Of a DNA stretch of 64,000 nt, positions 17,989 through 25,380 are shown one piece after another. Source of the DNA: an uncultured Coriobacteriaceae bacterium (GTDB lineage Bacteria; Actinomycetota; Coriobacteriia; Coriobacteriales; Eggerthellaceae); NCBI GenBank assembly GCA_902768975.1, contig CACXMZ010000004.1:62001-126000 (forward strand), read 5' to 3'. Under the pieces are notes generated by a model, which saw nothing but the letters and a program-made list of their open reading frames with translations, did no database searches and was not told the origin of the DNA. Within the stretch, counting starts at the first letter, position 1. Every line of letters begins with the position of its first letter. Made by a program: the position numbers and the translations under genes.

Positions 17989-18495
17989 ATGGAAGAATTA
18001 GTTGACATTTACGACGTAAATCGCGTATTCACGGGCAAGACAGTGCCGCGCGCAGGCGCACGCATGGCGGCAGGTGAATTCGTGCTCTATGTGCTTGCCG
18101 TGGTGCAGGACGCCCAGGGCCGTTACCTTGTCACCCAGCGTTGCCTCGAAAAAGCTTGGGCACCCGGTAAATGGGAAGTAACAGGCGGCGGGGTCTTGGC
18201 GGGCGAAACGTCGGTCCAAGCCGTGGTGCGTGAAGTGCGCGAAGAAGTGGGTATTGACCTTGCGGGCCAGCCACTCGAACCATTCTTTTCATACAAAAAC
18301 GTCGATTCGGAATCTGGCGACAACTATATCGTGGATATGTATAAGTTCCAGCTTGACGTGACCAAAGCCGACGTGGTTTTGCAAGAATCCGAAGCCATTG
18401 ACTGTGCGTTTGTAACATGGGACGATATTTGCGCGTTGGCCGAAGCGGGGGAGTTTTTGCATTTCGAACGCCTACGTACGGCCTTGGGAAAATAG
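17989..18495 (+). CDS. Nudix hydrolase
   Basis: 168 aa. The Nudix box GX5EX7REUXEEXGU is complete: GGGVLAGETSVQAVVREVRE followed by EVGI (about residues 62-85). The N-terminal part (VFTGKTVPRAGARMAAGEFV) resembles IDI-like or YfcD-like Nudix proteins that act on (di)phosphates, but the substrate cannot be read from sequence. The start is set at the ATG at 17989, because the ATG at 17980 falls inside the -10 element. No Shine-Dalgarno is present, consistent with a leaderless mRNA. Confidence 0.85.
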   Translation: MEELVDIYDVNRVFTGKTVPRAGARMAAGEFVLYVLAVVQDAQGRYLVTQRCLEKAWAPGKWEVTGGGVLAGETSVQAVVREVREEVGIDLAGQPLEPFFSYKNVDSESGDNYIVDMYKFQLDVTKADVVLQESEAIDCAFVTWDDICALAEAGEFLHFERLRTALGK

Positions 18496-18528
18496 ACGCG
18501 CATAAAGATCACGGTTGAGGGGGTAATC

Positions 18529-19833
18529 GTGTCTATGGTATTAAGCGACCGTCCTACGCGTAAAGAAATTCTCGAGCACTGGGACCCAGAAGACGCCGAC
18601 TTTTGGGAACGGTTTGGAAAAGGCGTTGCCAATCGCAACTTGGTTGTATCTATCATTGCCCTGCTGCTTTCGTTTGTCATTAATACCTTGTGCGCTTTGG
18701 TGAGCGCGCAGTTGGGCAACGCTGGTTTTTCCTTTACTCCTTCGCAGCTCTTTTTACTTACGGCGCTTCCTGGTTTAATTGGTGCCACCTTGCGTCTTGT
18801 GTACACCTATATGCCTGCCATTTTTGGTGGACGCAATTTCACATTTGCCTGCACAGCCATTCTGCTGGTGCCCCTCGTTGGCTTGGGGCTCGCAGTTCAG
18901 GACCCCACAACGCCATTCGCGGCCTTTGCGTTTTGGTTTGCCTTTATGGGTTTGGCGCTCGCGAACTTTTCTGCATCCATGGCCAACATTGCCTACTTTT
19001 TCCCGGTGGCGAAGAAGGGAACCGCAAACGGCCTGAACGCGGGCATTGGTAACGCGGGCGTGGCGGTAGCTTATCTGGTAACCCCTGTGGTAATAGGTAT
19101 GTCGCTCGGCCTGGGGCACGGGGTAAACACCCCTGCGGGAACGGTCTTGTTCTTGCAGAATGCTTGCTTTGCCTGGGTGGTGCCAACCCTTATTACGCTA
19201 GTACTTGTGGCGGTGTTTATGGACAACCTGCCCATGCCGCGGCAAAGCTTTGCCCAGATGGCCTCCATCTTTAAAAACAAACATACCTGGTTCATGACCT
19301 GGATTTATACCTGCAGCTTTGGTTCTTTCATTGGCTATTCGATGGCCCTTGCGCTCATCATTGCGGTGGTATTCCCCGACGTGGACGCGCGTTACATGAT
19401 GTTTTTGGGCCCCCTTATTGGGGCTTCGCTGCGGCCCGTGGGCGGCTGGGTTTCGGACCGCATTCGGTCGGGTGCGAAGGTAGCATTCGTTTCCTTTGTG
19501 CTCATGCTTGCAGCAACGCTTGCCGCCATGGCGGGTATTGCAGCGCACAATTTTGCCTTGTTCTTCGGCGCTTTCCTCGTGCTGTTTATGACTACCGGTT
19601 TGGCGAATGGGGCAAGCTTCCGCATGATCCCCAATATCTTTACCGACCGCGCCCAGGGCTCGCAGGTTACGGGCTTCACGGCGGCCATCGCGGCATACGG
19701 CGCCTTTGTGGTACCTATTCTGTTTAGGTCTGACTACACGGTGGCGCTTACCGTTCTTGCCTTATTCACGGCAGCGACGGTTGTGCTTACATGGTTTGTG
19801 TATGTGCGTACCGGCGCGGAAATTAAGTGTTAG
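18529..19833 (+). CDS. narK: NarK-type nitrate/nitrite MFS transporter
   Basis: 434 aa with about 12 membrane spans. The N-terminal EHWDPEDADFWERFG and the transport motif LNAGIGNAGVAVAYL (the glycine-rich nitrate signature on span 5) are typical of NarK/NasA nitrate/nitrite porters. The GTG start at 18529 is preferred, with GAGGGGG five bases upstream; the ATG at 18535 is the alternative. No nitrate reductase gene is in view. Exact substrate (nitrate uptake, nitrite export or exchange) cannot be decided. Confidence 0.85.
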   Translation: MSMVLSDRPTRKEILEHWDPEDADFWERFGKGVANRNLVVSIIALLLSFVINTLCALVSAQLGNAGFSFTPSQLFLLTALPGLIGATLRLVYTYMPAIFGGRNFTFACTAILLVPLVGLGLAVQDPTTPFAAFAFWFAFMGLALANFSASMANIAYFFPVAKKGTANGLNAGIGNAGVAVAYLVTPVVIGMSLGLGHGVNTPAGTVLFLQNACFAWVVPTLITLVLVAVFMDNLPMPRQSFAQMASIFKNKHTWFMTWIYTCSFGSFIGYSMALALIIAVVFPDVDARYMMFLGPLIGASLRPVGGWVSDRIRSGAKVAFVSFVLMLAATLAAMAGIAAHNFALFFGAFLVLFMTTGLANGASFRMIPNIFTDRAQGSQVTGFTAAIAAYGAFVVPILFRSDYTVALTVLALFTAATVVLTWFVYVRTGAEIKC

Positions 19834-19856
19834 CCCTGCATACAATTATGCTTCTT

Positions 19857-20181
19857 GACGCGAGTACGGCTCAAGGCTAAAGTACTCAAACATAAACCTG
19901 TGAGAGGGAAGTGCCTTTTGCACACGCGCCCACAGCGAGCCGGGGGTGGTGGAAGCCCGGCGGAGATGCGGTCGTAAGGATGGGCCCTTGAGGGCTGGGG
20001 CAAAATTGTCCGTCTGGCGGTAACCAGAAGACAAGAGTAGTTTCGGACGTAGGCTGGCGTTAACAGCAGAAGCGTGATGGCGCTTCATGAGTGGGTATGA
20101 AAGTACCAAGCAGCGGTGGCACCGCAGGAGTTTTCAAAGCTCTTGTCCCTGCAAAAAGGAGGCAAGGGCTTTTTGTTTTGT
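19857..20181 (+). promoter_or_regulatory. T-box leader, tryptophan specifier (UGG)
   Basis: This untranslated region fills the gap between narK and trpB. T-box hallmarks in order: the distal stem I block AGCGAGCCGGGGGTGGTGGA (19936-19955); a specifier position GGA-TGG-GCCCTTGAG, with TGG (Trp) at 19981-19983; the T-box sequence GGTGGCACCGCAGG (20115-20128); and a terminator in which AGCTCTTGTCC (about 20140-20150) pairs with GGCAAGGGCT before TTTTTGTTTTG. Uncharged tRNA-Trp should stabilise the antiterminator and turn on the gene. A separate hairpin GAGTAC...GTACTC (19861-19889) lies at the 5' end. Confidence 0.88.
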
Positions 20182-20291
20182 CCTGGCCTCCTTGAAGGAC
20201 AAGGCGCCTGCCATCACGGGCGCATAAGGCTCAAAGCCGTTGGGCTTTGGGCCAGGAAGGCCACGAAGGGTGGCAGAAAAGGAGGCCAAAG

Positions 20292-21722
20292 ATGGCAGCA
20301 GTAGAAGGCATCAAGGACGTATTGGACAATCGAGGCGCTATGAGCGCGGCGGGCAATGACCCGTACAAAATCTATCTGGACGAAAATGAAATACCCACGC
20401 ACTATTACAATGTGCGCGCCGACATGGCAACCGACCATCGGCCTATCATGAACCCCGGCACGGGCAAGCCAGCAAGCTTGGAAGACTTGGAACCTGTGTT
20501 CTGCACGGAACTGGCTAAGCAAGAACTCAACGACACGGACGCCTTTATTGAAATCCCTGAAGAAATCCGCGAGTTCTATAAGATGTATCGTCCCAGCCCC
20601 TTGGTGCGTGCAACTTTTTTGGAAAAGCTCTTGGACACGCCCGCCAAGATTTACTACAAGTTCGAAGGTGGCAACACCAGTGGTTCCCACAAACTGAATT
20701 CGGCCATTGCCCAGGCCTACTATGCCAAGCAGCAGGGCCTGAAAGGCGTAACCACCGAAACGGGGGCGGGCCAGTGGGGCACCGCGCTTTCCATGGCTTG
20801 CAGCTTTTTCGATCTGGACTGCAAGGTGTATATGGTGCGTTGCTCTTACGACCAAAAGCCCTTCCGACGTGCGGTTATAGAAACCTATGGGGCATCCATT
20901 ATTCCGTCGCCTTCCGAAACGACCGAAGTGGGCCGCAAGATTTTAGCTGAATTCGAAGACCATTCGGGCAGCCTGGGTACCGCCATTTCCGAAGCAGTGG
21001 AAGTCGCGGTCACAAGCGATGGCTACCGCTATGTGTTGGGCAGCGTGCTCAATCAGGTGCTTTTGCATCAGTCGATTATCGGCTTGGAAGCCAAGGCGGC
21101 CATGGACAAGATTGGCGTGTACCCCGACATCGTTATTGGTTGTGCGGGCGGCGGCTCCAACTTGGGCGGGCTTATGGCTCCCTTCATGCGCGACAAGCTG
21201 CTGGGCAATCCCGCGCCCCACTTTATTGCGGTTGAACCTGCCAGCTGTCCGTCCATGACGCGCGGTAAGTTTGCCTACGACTTCTGCGATTCGGGCCAGA
21301 TTACGCCGCTTGCCAAGATGTATACCTTGGGCAATGGCTTCATGCCCAGCCCCAACCATGCGGGCGGTTTGCGCTACCACGGCATGAGCCCCATCCTTTC
21401 GCAGCTCTACCATGACGGCTTCTTGGACGAAGCCCGCGCCGTGGAACAAACGAGCGTGTTCGATGCCGCCGTGCAATTCGCGCGCGTGGAAGGTACCTTG
21501 CCGGCACCTGAAAGCGCCCATGCCATTCGCGTGGCTATCGACGAAGCGCTTAAGTGCAAGGAAACGGGTGAAGAAAAGGTCATTTTGTTCGGCCTGACGG
21601 GCACGGGCTACTTCGACATGTATGCCTACGATGCTTACCTGAAGGGCGAAATGAGTGACTATATTCCCACCGACGAAGACCTGGAACGCGGCTTTGCCAC
21701 CATCCCCGATTTCGGCTTCTAG
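20292..21722 (+). CDS. trpB: Tryptophan synthase beta chain, TrpB2 type
   Basis: 476 aa from the ATG at 20292, set by GGAGG at 20281-20285. PLP-dependent beta-replacement: indole plus serine gives tryptophan. The PLP lysine is in FEGGNTSGSHKLNSAIAQ; TTETGAGQWGTALSMACSFF and the Gly-rich loop CAGGGSNLGG are intact. It is longer than TrpB1 (~400 aa) and has the N-terminal DENEIPTHYYNVRADM region of the TrpB2 subfamily. No trpA or other trp genes adjoin it. Control by a tryptophan T-box and isolation from the pathway suggest an indole-salvage role. Confidence 0.92.
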   Translation: MAAVEGIKDVLDNRGAMSAAGNDPYKIYLDENEIPTHYYNVRADMATDHRPIMNPGTGKPASLEDLEPVFCTELAKQELNDTDAFIEIPEEIREFYKMYRPSPLVRATFLEKLLDTPAKIYYKFEGGNTSGSHKLNSAIAQAYYAKQQGLKGVTTETGAGQWGTALSMACSFFDLDCKVYMVRCSYDQKPFRRAVIETYGASIIPSPSETTEVGRKILAEFEDHSGSLGTAISEAVEVAVTSDGYRYVLGSVLNQVLLHQSIIGLEAKAAMDKIGVYPDIVIGCAGGGSNLGGLMAPFMRDKLLGNPAPHFIAVEPASCPSMTRGKFAYDFCDSGQITPLAKMYTLGNGFMPSPNHAGGLRYHGMSPILSQLYHDGFLDEARAVEQTSVFDAAVQFARVEGTLPAPESAHAIRVAIDEALKCKETGEEKVILFGLTGTGYFDMYAYDAYLKGEMSDYIPTDEDLERGFATIPDFGF

Positions 21723-21803
21723 CTTCGGCGAGTGTGTTGAAAGAACATGGCGTAATGAATCAAGGGCTTGGCAACGTGCCAGGCCTTTGTGCTTTTACCG
21801 GTT

Positions 21804-22529
21804 TTACCAGTCCATCATGGCGCCAATGGGCTGGCGGGAAACGAAGTCAGCTGAATTGTCGATGGACGTTTCACCCTTGTTTACCAGCGCCAGGCAGTCA
21901 CCTTGGAATGCGCGCAGGAAACCAGCAGCGGGGTAGACCACGAGGCTCGTGCCAGCAACAATAATCATGTCTGCCGAGCTTATTTCATGAAGCGCAGCTT
22001 CCACTACGGCGTCGTCCAGCGGCTCTTCGTAGAGCACCACGTCGGGGCGTATAACGCCGCCGCATTCGCAGTGGGGGATGCCTTCGCTTTCGGTAACAGC
22101 TTCCAGCCCGTAGGTCTTGCCGCAGCTTTCGCAATAGTTGCGGTGCACGCTGCCGTGCAGTTCAATGACGTTTTTGCTGCCCGCCGCCTGGTGCAGCCCG
22201 TCAATGTTTTGCGTAACGACCGAACTCAGCTTGCCCGCTGCTTCCAATTCGGCCAGTTTGCGGTGGGCGGCATTGGGTTGCGCGCTGGGGAAGATCATCT
22301 TTGTACGGTAAAAGTCGTAGAACCATTCGGGGTTTTGCTTGAAGTAGGAGCGCGAAACCATCACCTCGGGCGAGTGGGGCCACTTTTCGTCAAAGACACC
22401 GCCTGCACTGCGGAAGTCGGGGATGCCGCTTTCAGTGGAAACGCCCGCACCACCAAAAAATACGATGCGCTGGTGGGCGTCAATCAATTCGCGAAGCTTT
22501 TGCTGGTCCTGTTGTAACTGTTCGTCCAC
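21804..22529 (-). CDS. cobB: NAD-dependent protein deacylase (Sir2 family)
   Basis: 241 aa starting at the GTG at 22529, which is preceded by AAGGGGGG; the upstream ATG frame lacks a ribosome site. Sirtuin motifs: FFGGAGVSTESGIPDFRSAG near residue 24, VVTQNIDGLHQAAG, the catalytic histidine in IELHGSVHR, zinc cysteines CESC and CEC, and VAGTSLVVYPAAG. It removes acyl groups from lysines using NAD+. It is divergent from the CDF exporter with 41 bp between starts. Confidence 0.93.
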   Translation of the reverse strand: MDEQLQQDQQKLRELIDAHQRIVFFGGAGVSTESGIPDFRSAGGVFDEKWPHSPEVMVSRSYFKQNPEWFYDFYRTKMIFPSAQPNAAHRKLAELEAAGKLSSVVTQNIDGLHQAAGSKNVIELHGSVHRNYCESCGKTYGLEAVTESEGIPHCECGGVIRPDVVLYEEPLDDAVVEAALHEISSADMIIVAGTSLVVYPAAGFLRAFQGDCLALVNKGETSIDNSADFVSRQPIGAMMDW

Positions 22530-22558
22530 GTGTCCCCCCTTGGCTTGGTTTGTCTTGC

Positions 22559-22570
22559 TACAATTAAAGC
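22559..22570 (+). promoter_or_regulatory. -10 element for a leaderless CDF mRNA
   Basis: TACAAT (22559-22564) is followed by six bases and then the ATG at 22571. No Shine-Dalgarno can fit between them. The predicted transcription start coincides with the start codon. Confidence 0.5.
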
Positions 22571-23704
22571 ATGGAAAAGCAGCAAGAAACAACTGGGCAA
22601 ACGCGCGAGCAGCGCATTGTGCGCACGAGCGTGCTGGGCATTGTGGCCAACGTGGCGTTGGCGGCCTTCAAGGCGGCGGTCGGCTTGCTTTCGAACTCTA
22701 TTGCCATCGTTCTCGACGCCGTGAACAATGCCACCGACGCGCTTTCTTCTATTGTTACCATTGTTGGCACGCGCCTGGCAAACAGGGGCGCGGACTACAA
22801 TCACCCCTTTGGTCATGGGCGCGCGGAATACCTGACGGCCATCGTTATTGGCGTCATCGTGTTGTACGCAGGCGTTACGTCACTCGTGGAATCGGTTCAT
22901 CGCATCCTTAACCCCGAAGTGGCAAACTACAATACAACAGGCCTGGTCATCATTGGGGTTGCTGTGCTCGTGAAGCTTGTCCTTGGCTTGTATGTGCGCA
23001 AGGTGGGCGGCGAAGTAAATTCCGATTCACTTATTGCTTCGGGTACCGACGCCTTGCTCGACGCGGTCATTGGCGCATCCACGTTTATTGCGGCTATCGT
23101 CTTTATGATGACGGGCCTTTCGCTTGAAGCGCCGCTCGGTGCCATTATTTCGTTGGTCATTATAAAGGCGGGCTACGACATCCTGCGTGAAACCATTTCC
23201 AAGATTATTGGCCGCCGGGCCGACCCTGAACTGTCGCGCGGTATTAAGGAAACAGTAGGCGAAGTGGCAGGCGTGCGCGGCGTCTATGACCTCGTCTTAA
23301 CCGACTTTGGACCCGACCAATTTATGGGAACCGTCCATGTGGAAGTGGACGAAAATACCACGGCCACGGAAATCGACACCATGACGCGCACTATTCAGCA
23401 CCGTGTGGCACAAGAACACGGCGTGCCCATAGCTTCGGTGGGCATCTATACCACCAACACGGCGAATAAAGAGGCGGAAGCCATGCGCGCCAAGGTGGAA
23501 GAGATAGCATTTCGCCACCTGCACGTGAAGGAAGTCCACGGCTTTTACGTAGACGAAGACGCAAAGACCATGCAGTTTGACGTGGTCTTAACCTTCGAAG
23601 CTGAAAACCGCGAAGCTTTGTGGCGCCATATTATCGAAGACGTGCAAAAAGAATTTCCCGACTATGAAGTTCAGGTTATCTTGGACAGCGACATAAGCGA
23701 TTAG
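22571..23704 (+). CDS. Cation diffusion facilitator (probable manganese exporter)
   Basis: 377 aa with six predicted spans followed by a C-terminal cytoplasmic domain and an extra ~80-residue tail. CDF signature: SNSIAIVLDAVNNATDALSS, and NHPFGHGRAEYLTA after span 2. The span-5 motif is DALLD in SGTDALLDAVIGAS, a DxxxD pattern instead of the zinc-type HxxxD; from family knowledge this pattern is typical of manganese CDFs, so Mn2+ export is inferred. The C-terminal part has two acylphosphatase-like repeats of the CDF dimerisation domain. Confidence 0.88.
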   Translation: MEKQQETTGQTREQRIVRTSVLGIVANVALAAFKAAVGLLSNSIAIVLDAVNNATDALSSIVTIVGTRLANRGADYNHPFGHGRAEYLTAIVIGVIVLYAGVTSLVESVHRILNPEVANYNTTGLVIIGVAVLVKLVLGLYVRKVGGEVNSDSLIASGTDALLDAVIGASTFIAAIVFMMTGLSLEAPLGAIISLVIIKAGYDILRETISKIIGRRADPELSRGIKETVGEVAGVRGVYDLVLTDFGPDQFMGTVHVEVDENTTATEIDTMTRTIQHRVAQEHGVPIASVGIYTTNTANKEAEAMRAKVEEIAFRHLHVKEVHGFYVDEDAKTMQFDVVLTFEAENREALWRHIIEDVQKEFPDYEVQVILDSDISD

Positions 23705-23775
23705 GTGGTATGCTACGGCTAACAAATAGCTCGTATGCTTAAACTCACAAGCAACACGGTTCCTAAGGAGCACCT

Positions 23776-24045
23776 ATGTTTAAGACAACAGTAAAAATTG
23801 ACGGCATGATGTGCGGGCATTGCGAAGCCCATGTGAACGACGCAATTCGCGCAGCCTTCAACGTAGATAAAGTGAATTCTTCGCACAGCGAAGGCCAAAC
23901 AACTATCGTGGCTGAAGAAGCCCTTTCCGAAGATGCCGTCAAAGCCGCCTTGGCTGAAACGGGTTATACCGTGCTTGGCGTAGAAAGTGAACCTTACGAA
24001 AAGAAGGGTTTGTTTGGCGGCGCGTTTGGTGGCGGTGCTCGCTAA
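23776..24045 (+). CDS. Heavy-metal-associated (CopZ-like) protein
   Basis: 89 aa with one HMA fold. The metal-binding motif is GMMCGHCEAHV (residues 12-22). Such proteins carry Cu(I) or, less often, zinc to P-type ATPases and regulators. Unusually, a Gly-rich C-terminal tail (KKGLFGGAFGGGAR) follows the domain. AAGGAG at 23764-23769 is the ribosome site. It lies 71 bp after the CDF gene and may be cotranscribed. No copper ATPase is in the window. Confidence 0.85.
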   Translation: MFKTTVKIDGMMCGHCEAHVNDAIRAAFNVDKVNSSHSEGQTTIVAEEALSEDAVKAALAETGYTVLGVESEPYEKKGLFGGAFGGGAR

Positions 24046-24112
24046 AGAAGTTTTCTGTTATAGCCAGTCAGAGGCGTACCCCATTCATCATTATGCACAG
24101 GTATTACCGTGG

Positions 24113-24176
24113 GATGGGCCATATACCCCTTCCTCGTTACCGCATGATGGGCTAAATGCCCCTTCCTCGTTATCGC
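24113..24176 (+). repeat. 31-bp tandem direct repeats upstream of the BMP promoter
   Basis: Two copies (24113-24143 and 24146-24176), separated by 2 bp, share GATGGGC followed by CCCCTTCCTCGTTA and a final CGC. They differ at six positions. A TATACT -10 element is at 24194-24199, so the repeats cover the region from about -95 to -30, as expected for tandem activator or repressor sites. The remainder of the 249-bp gap shows nothing else clear. Confidence 0.65.
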
Positions 24177-24294
24177 GCCTAGGGGAACTGTTATATACTG
24201 TGTTTCATTAGTTCAAGCTGTTTGTTTCGTTTTACGTGAGCACAGAAACCTATTGTATTAAGCAGAAAACAGCTGGTCAGAGAAAGGTGCGAGT

Positions 24295-25374
24295 ATGAAG
24301 TCTATAACACGTCGCACATTCATTGGTGCAATGGGGGCGGGCGCCCTCGTCGCCTTAACAGGGTGTGGTTCACCGGCGGGGAGTAGTTCCGCAGCATCCT
24401 CCGCTTCAAGTTCCCCTTCGACAAAAAAAGAAGGGGTGCCCAAGATTATTCTCGTAACCGACATTGGCACCGTTCACGACCAGTCCTTCAACGAGCTTTC
24501 GTGGTCTGGTTTGGTAACGCTCAATGGCAAATATGGTTGGGACGTATCCTATATCGACTCGGTGGACGAACCGGACTATAAAACCCGCCTTGACCAGGCA
24601 GTTGCCGAAGGCGCCGACTTAATTTGGGGCGTGGGCTTTTTGATGGGTGACGCGGTGCGGGAAGCTGCCCAGGAATACCCTGACGTGCCCTTCGGCATCA
24701 TTGACGTGGCCTACGACGACCCTCTGCCTAACCTTACTGGCATCACCTTCAGGCAAGAGGAGTGCTCCTTCGCCGTGGGCTATATTGCGGCTCGCACTAC
24801 GAAAAGCAACAAGGTTGGGTTCGTTGGCGGCGTCGATTCCACCCAGATGCAGCTTTTTGAGCAGGGCTACTATGCTGGTATCGAATACGCAAATAAAGAA
24901 CAAGGGCTTTCGGTAACGTATCAGGGTGAATGGTCTGGTTCATTTACCGACGATGCCCTCGGGCAGAGCATGGCCTACGACATGATTACCGATGGCTGCG
25001 ATGTTATCTATCATGCTGCAGGTGTTGTTGGTCTCGGTGTAATTAGGGCCTGTTCTGAAGCAGGCGTGTGGGCCATTGGCGTCGACCAAGACCAGTCTTA
25101 TCTTGCTCCTGGAACCGTTATCACTTCGGCTCTTAAGCGCGTCGACCAGGCTATTGCTCATACCACTGAACGCATCATTTCGGGCGAGCTAAAAGGTGGT
25201 TCTAACATTGTTCTTGGCGCCACTGAAGAGGCGGTCGGTTTTGTTTCTTCGCACGACCTGCTACCAGACGACCTCAACAACGATGCGCTTCAGGTTATGG
25301 AAAAAATCAAAGCGGGCGAAATTATAGTTCCATGCACTGCCGATGAATTGAAGGCCTATGTGGCATCCTTGTAA
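24295..25374 (+). CDS. BMP-family (PnrA-like) substrate-binding lipoprotein
   Basis: 359 aa. The N-terminus RRTFIGAMGAGALVALTGC combines a twin-arginine-like start with a lipobox (Leu-Thr-Gly-Cys, Cys at residue 23), so it should be lipid-anchored outside. A Ser/Ala linker follows, then the BMP fold: HDQSFNELSWSGL, DLIWGVGFLMGD, GFVGGVDSTQMQLFEQGY and AIGVDQDQSYLAPG. Family members bind nucleosides or related ligands for ABC import. No ABC permease or ATPase is next to it; instead a GGDEF-EAL gene begins 6 bp downstream. Confidence 0.88.
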   Translation: MKSITRRTFIGAMGAGALVALTGCGSPAGSSSAASSASSSPSTKKEGVPKIILVTDIGTVHDQSFNELSWSGLVTLNGKYGWDVSYIDSVDEPDYKTRLDQAVAEGADLIWGVGFLMGDAVREAAQEYPDVPFGIIDVAYDDPLPNLTGITFRQEECSFAVGYIAARTTKSNKVGFVGGVDSTQMQLFEQGYYAGIEYANKEQGLSVTYQGEWSGSFTDDALGQSMAYDMITDGCDVIYHAAGVVGLGVIRACSEAGVWAIGVDQDQSYLAPGTVITSALKRVDQAIAHTTERIISGELKGGSNIVLGATEEAVGFVSSHDLLPDDLNNDALQVMEKIKAGEIIVPCTADELKAYVASL

Positions 25375-25380
25375 ACAGGT

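Noticed and set aside
19834-20291. tRNA or protein gene in the narK-trpB gap
   Set aside because: The fold elements are those of a T-box leader, with no cloverleaf. Short frames here lack ribosome sites.
24113-24176. Tandem 31-bp repeats as a CRISPR array
   Set aside because: Only two copies, with a 2-bp gap instead of spacers, and no cas genes.
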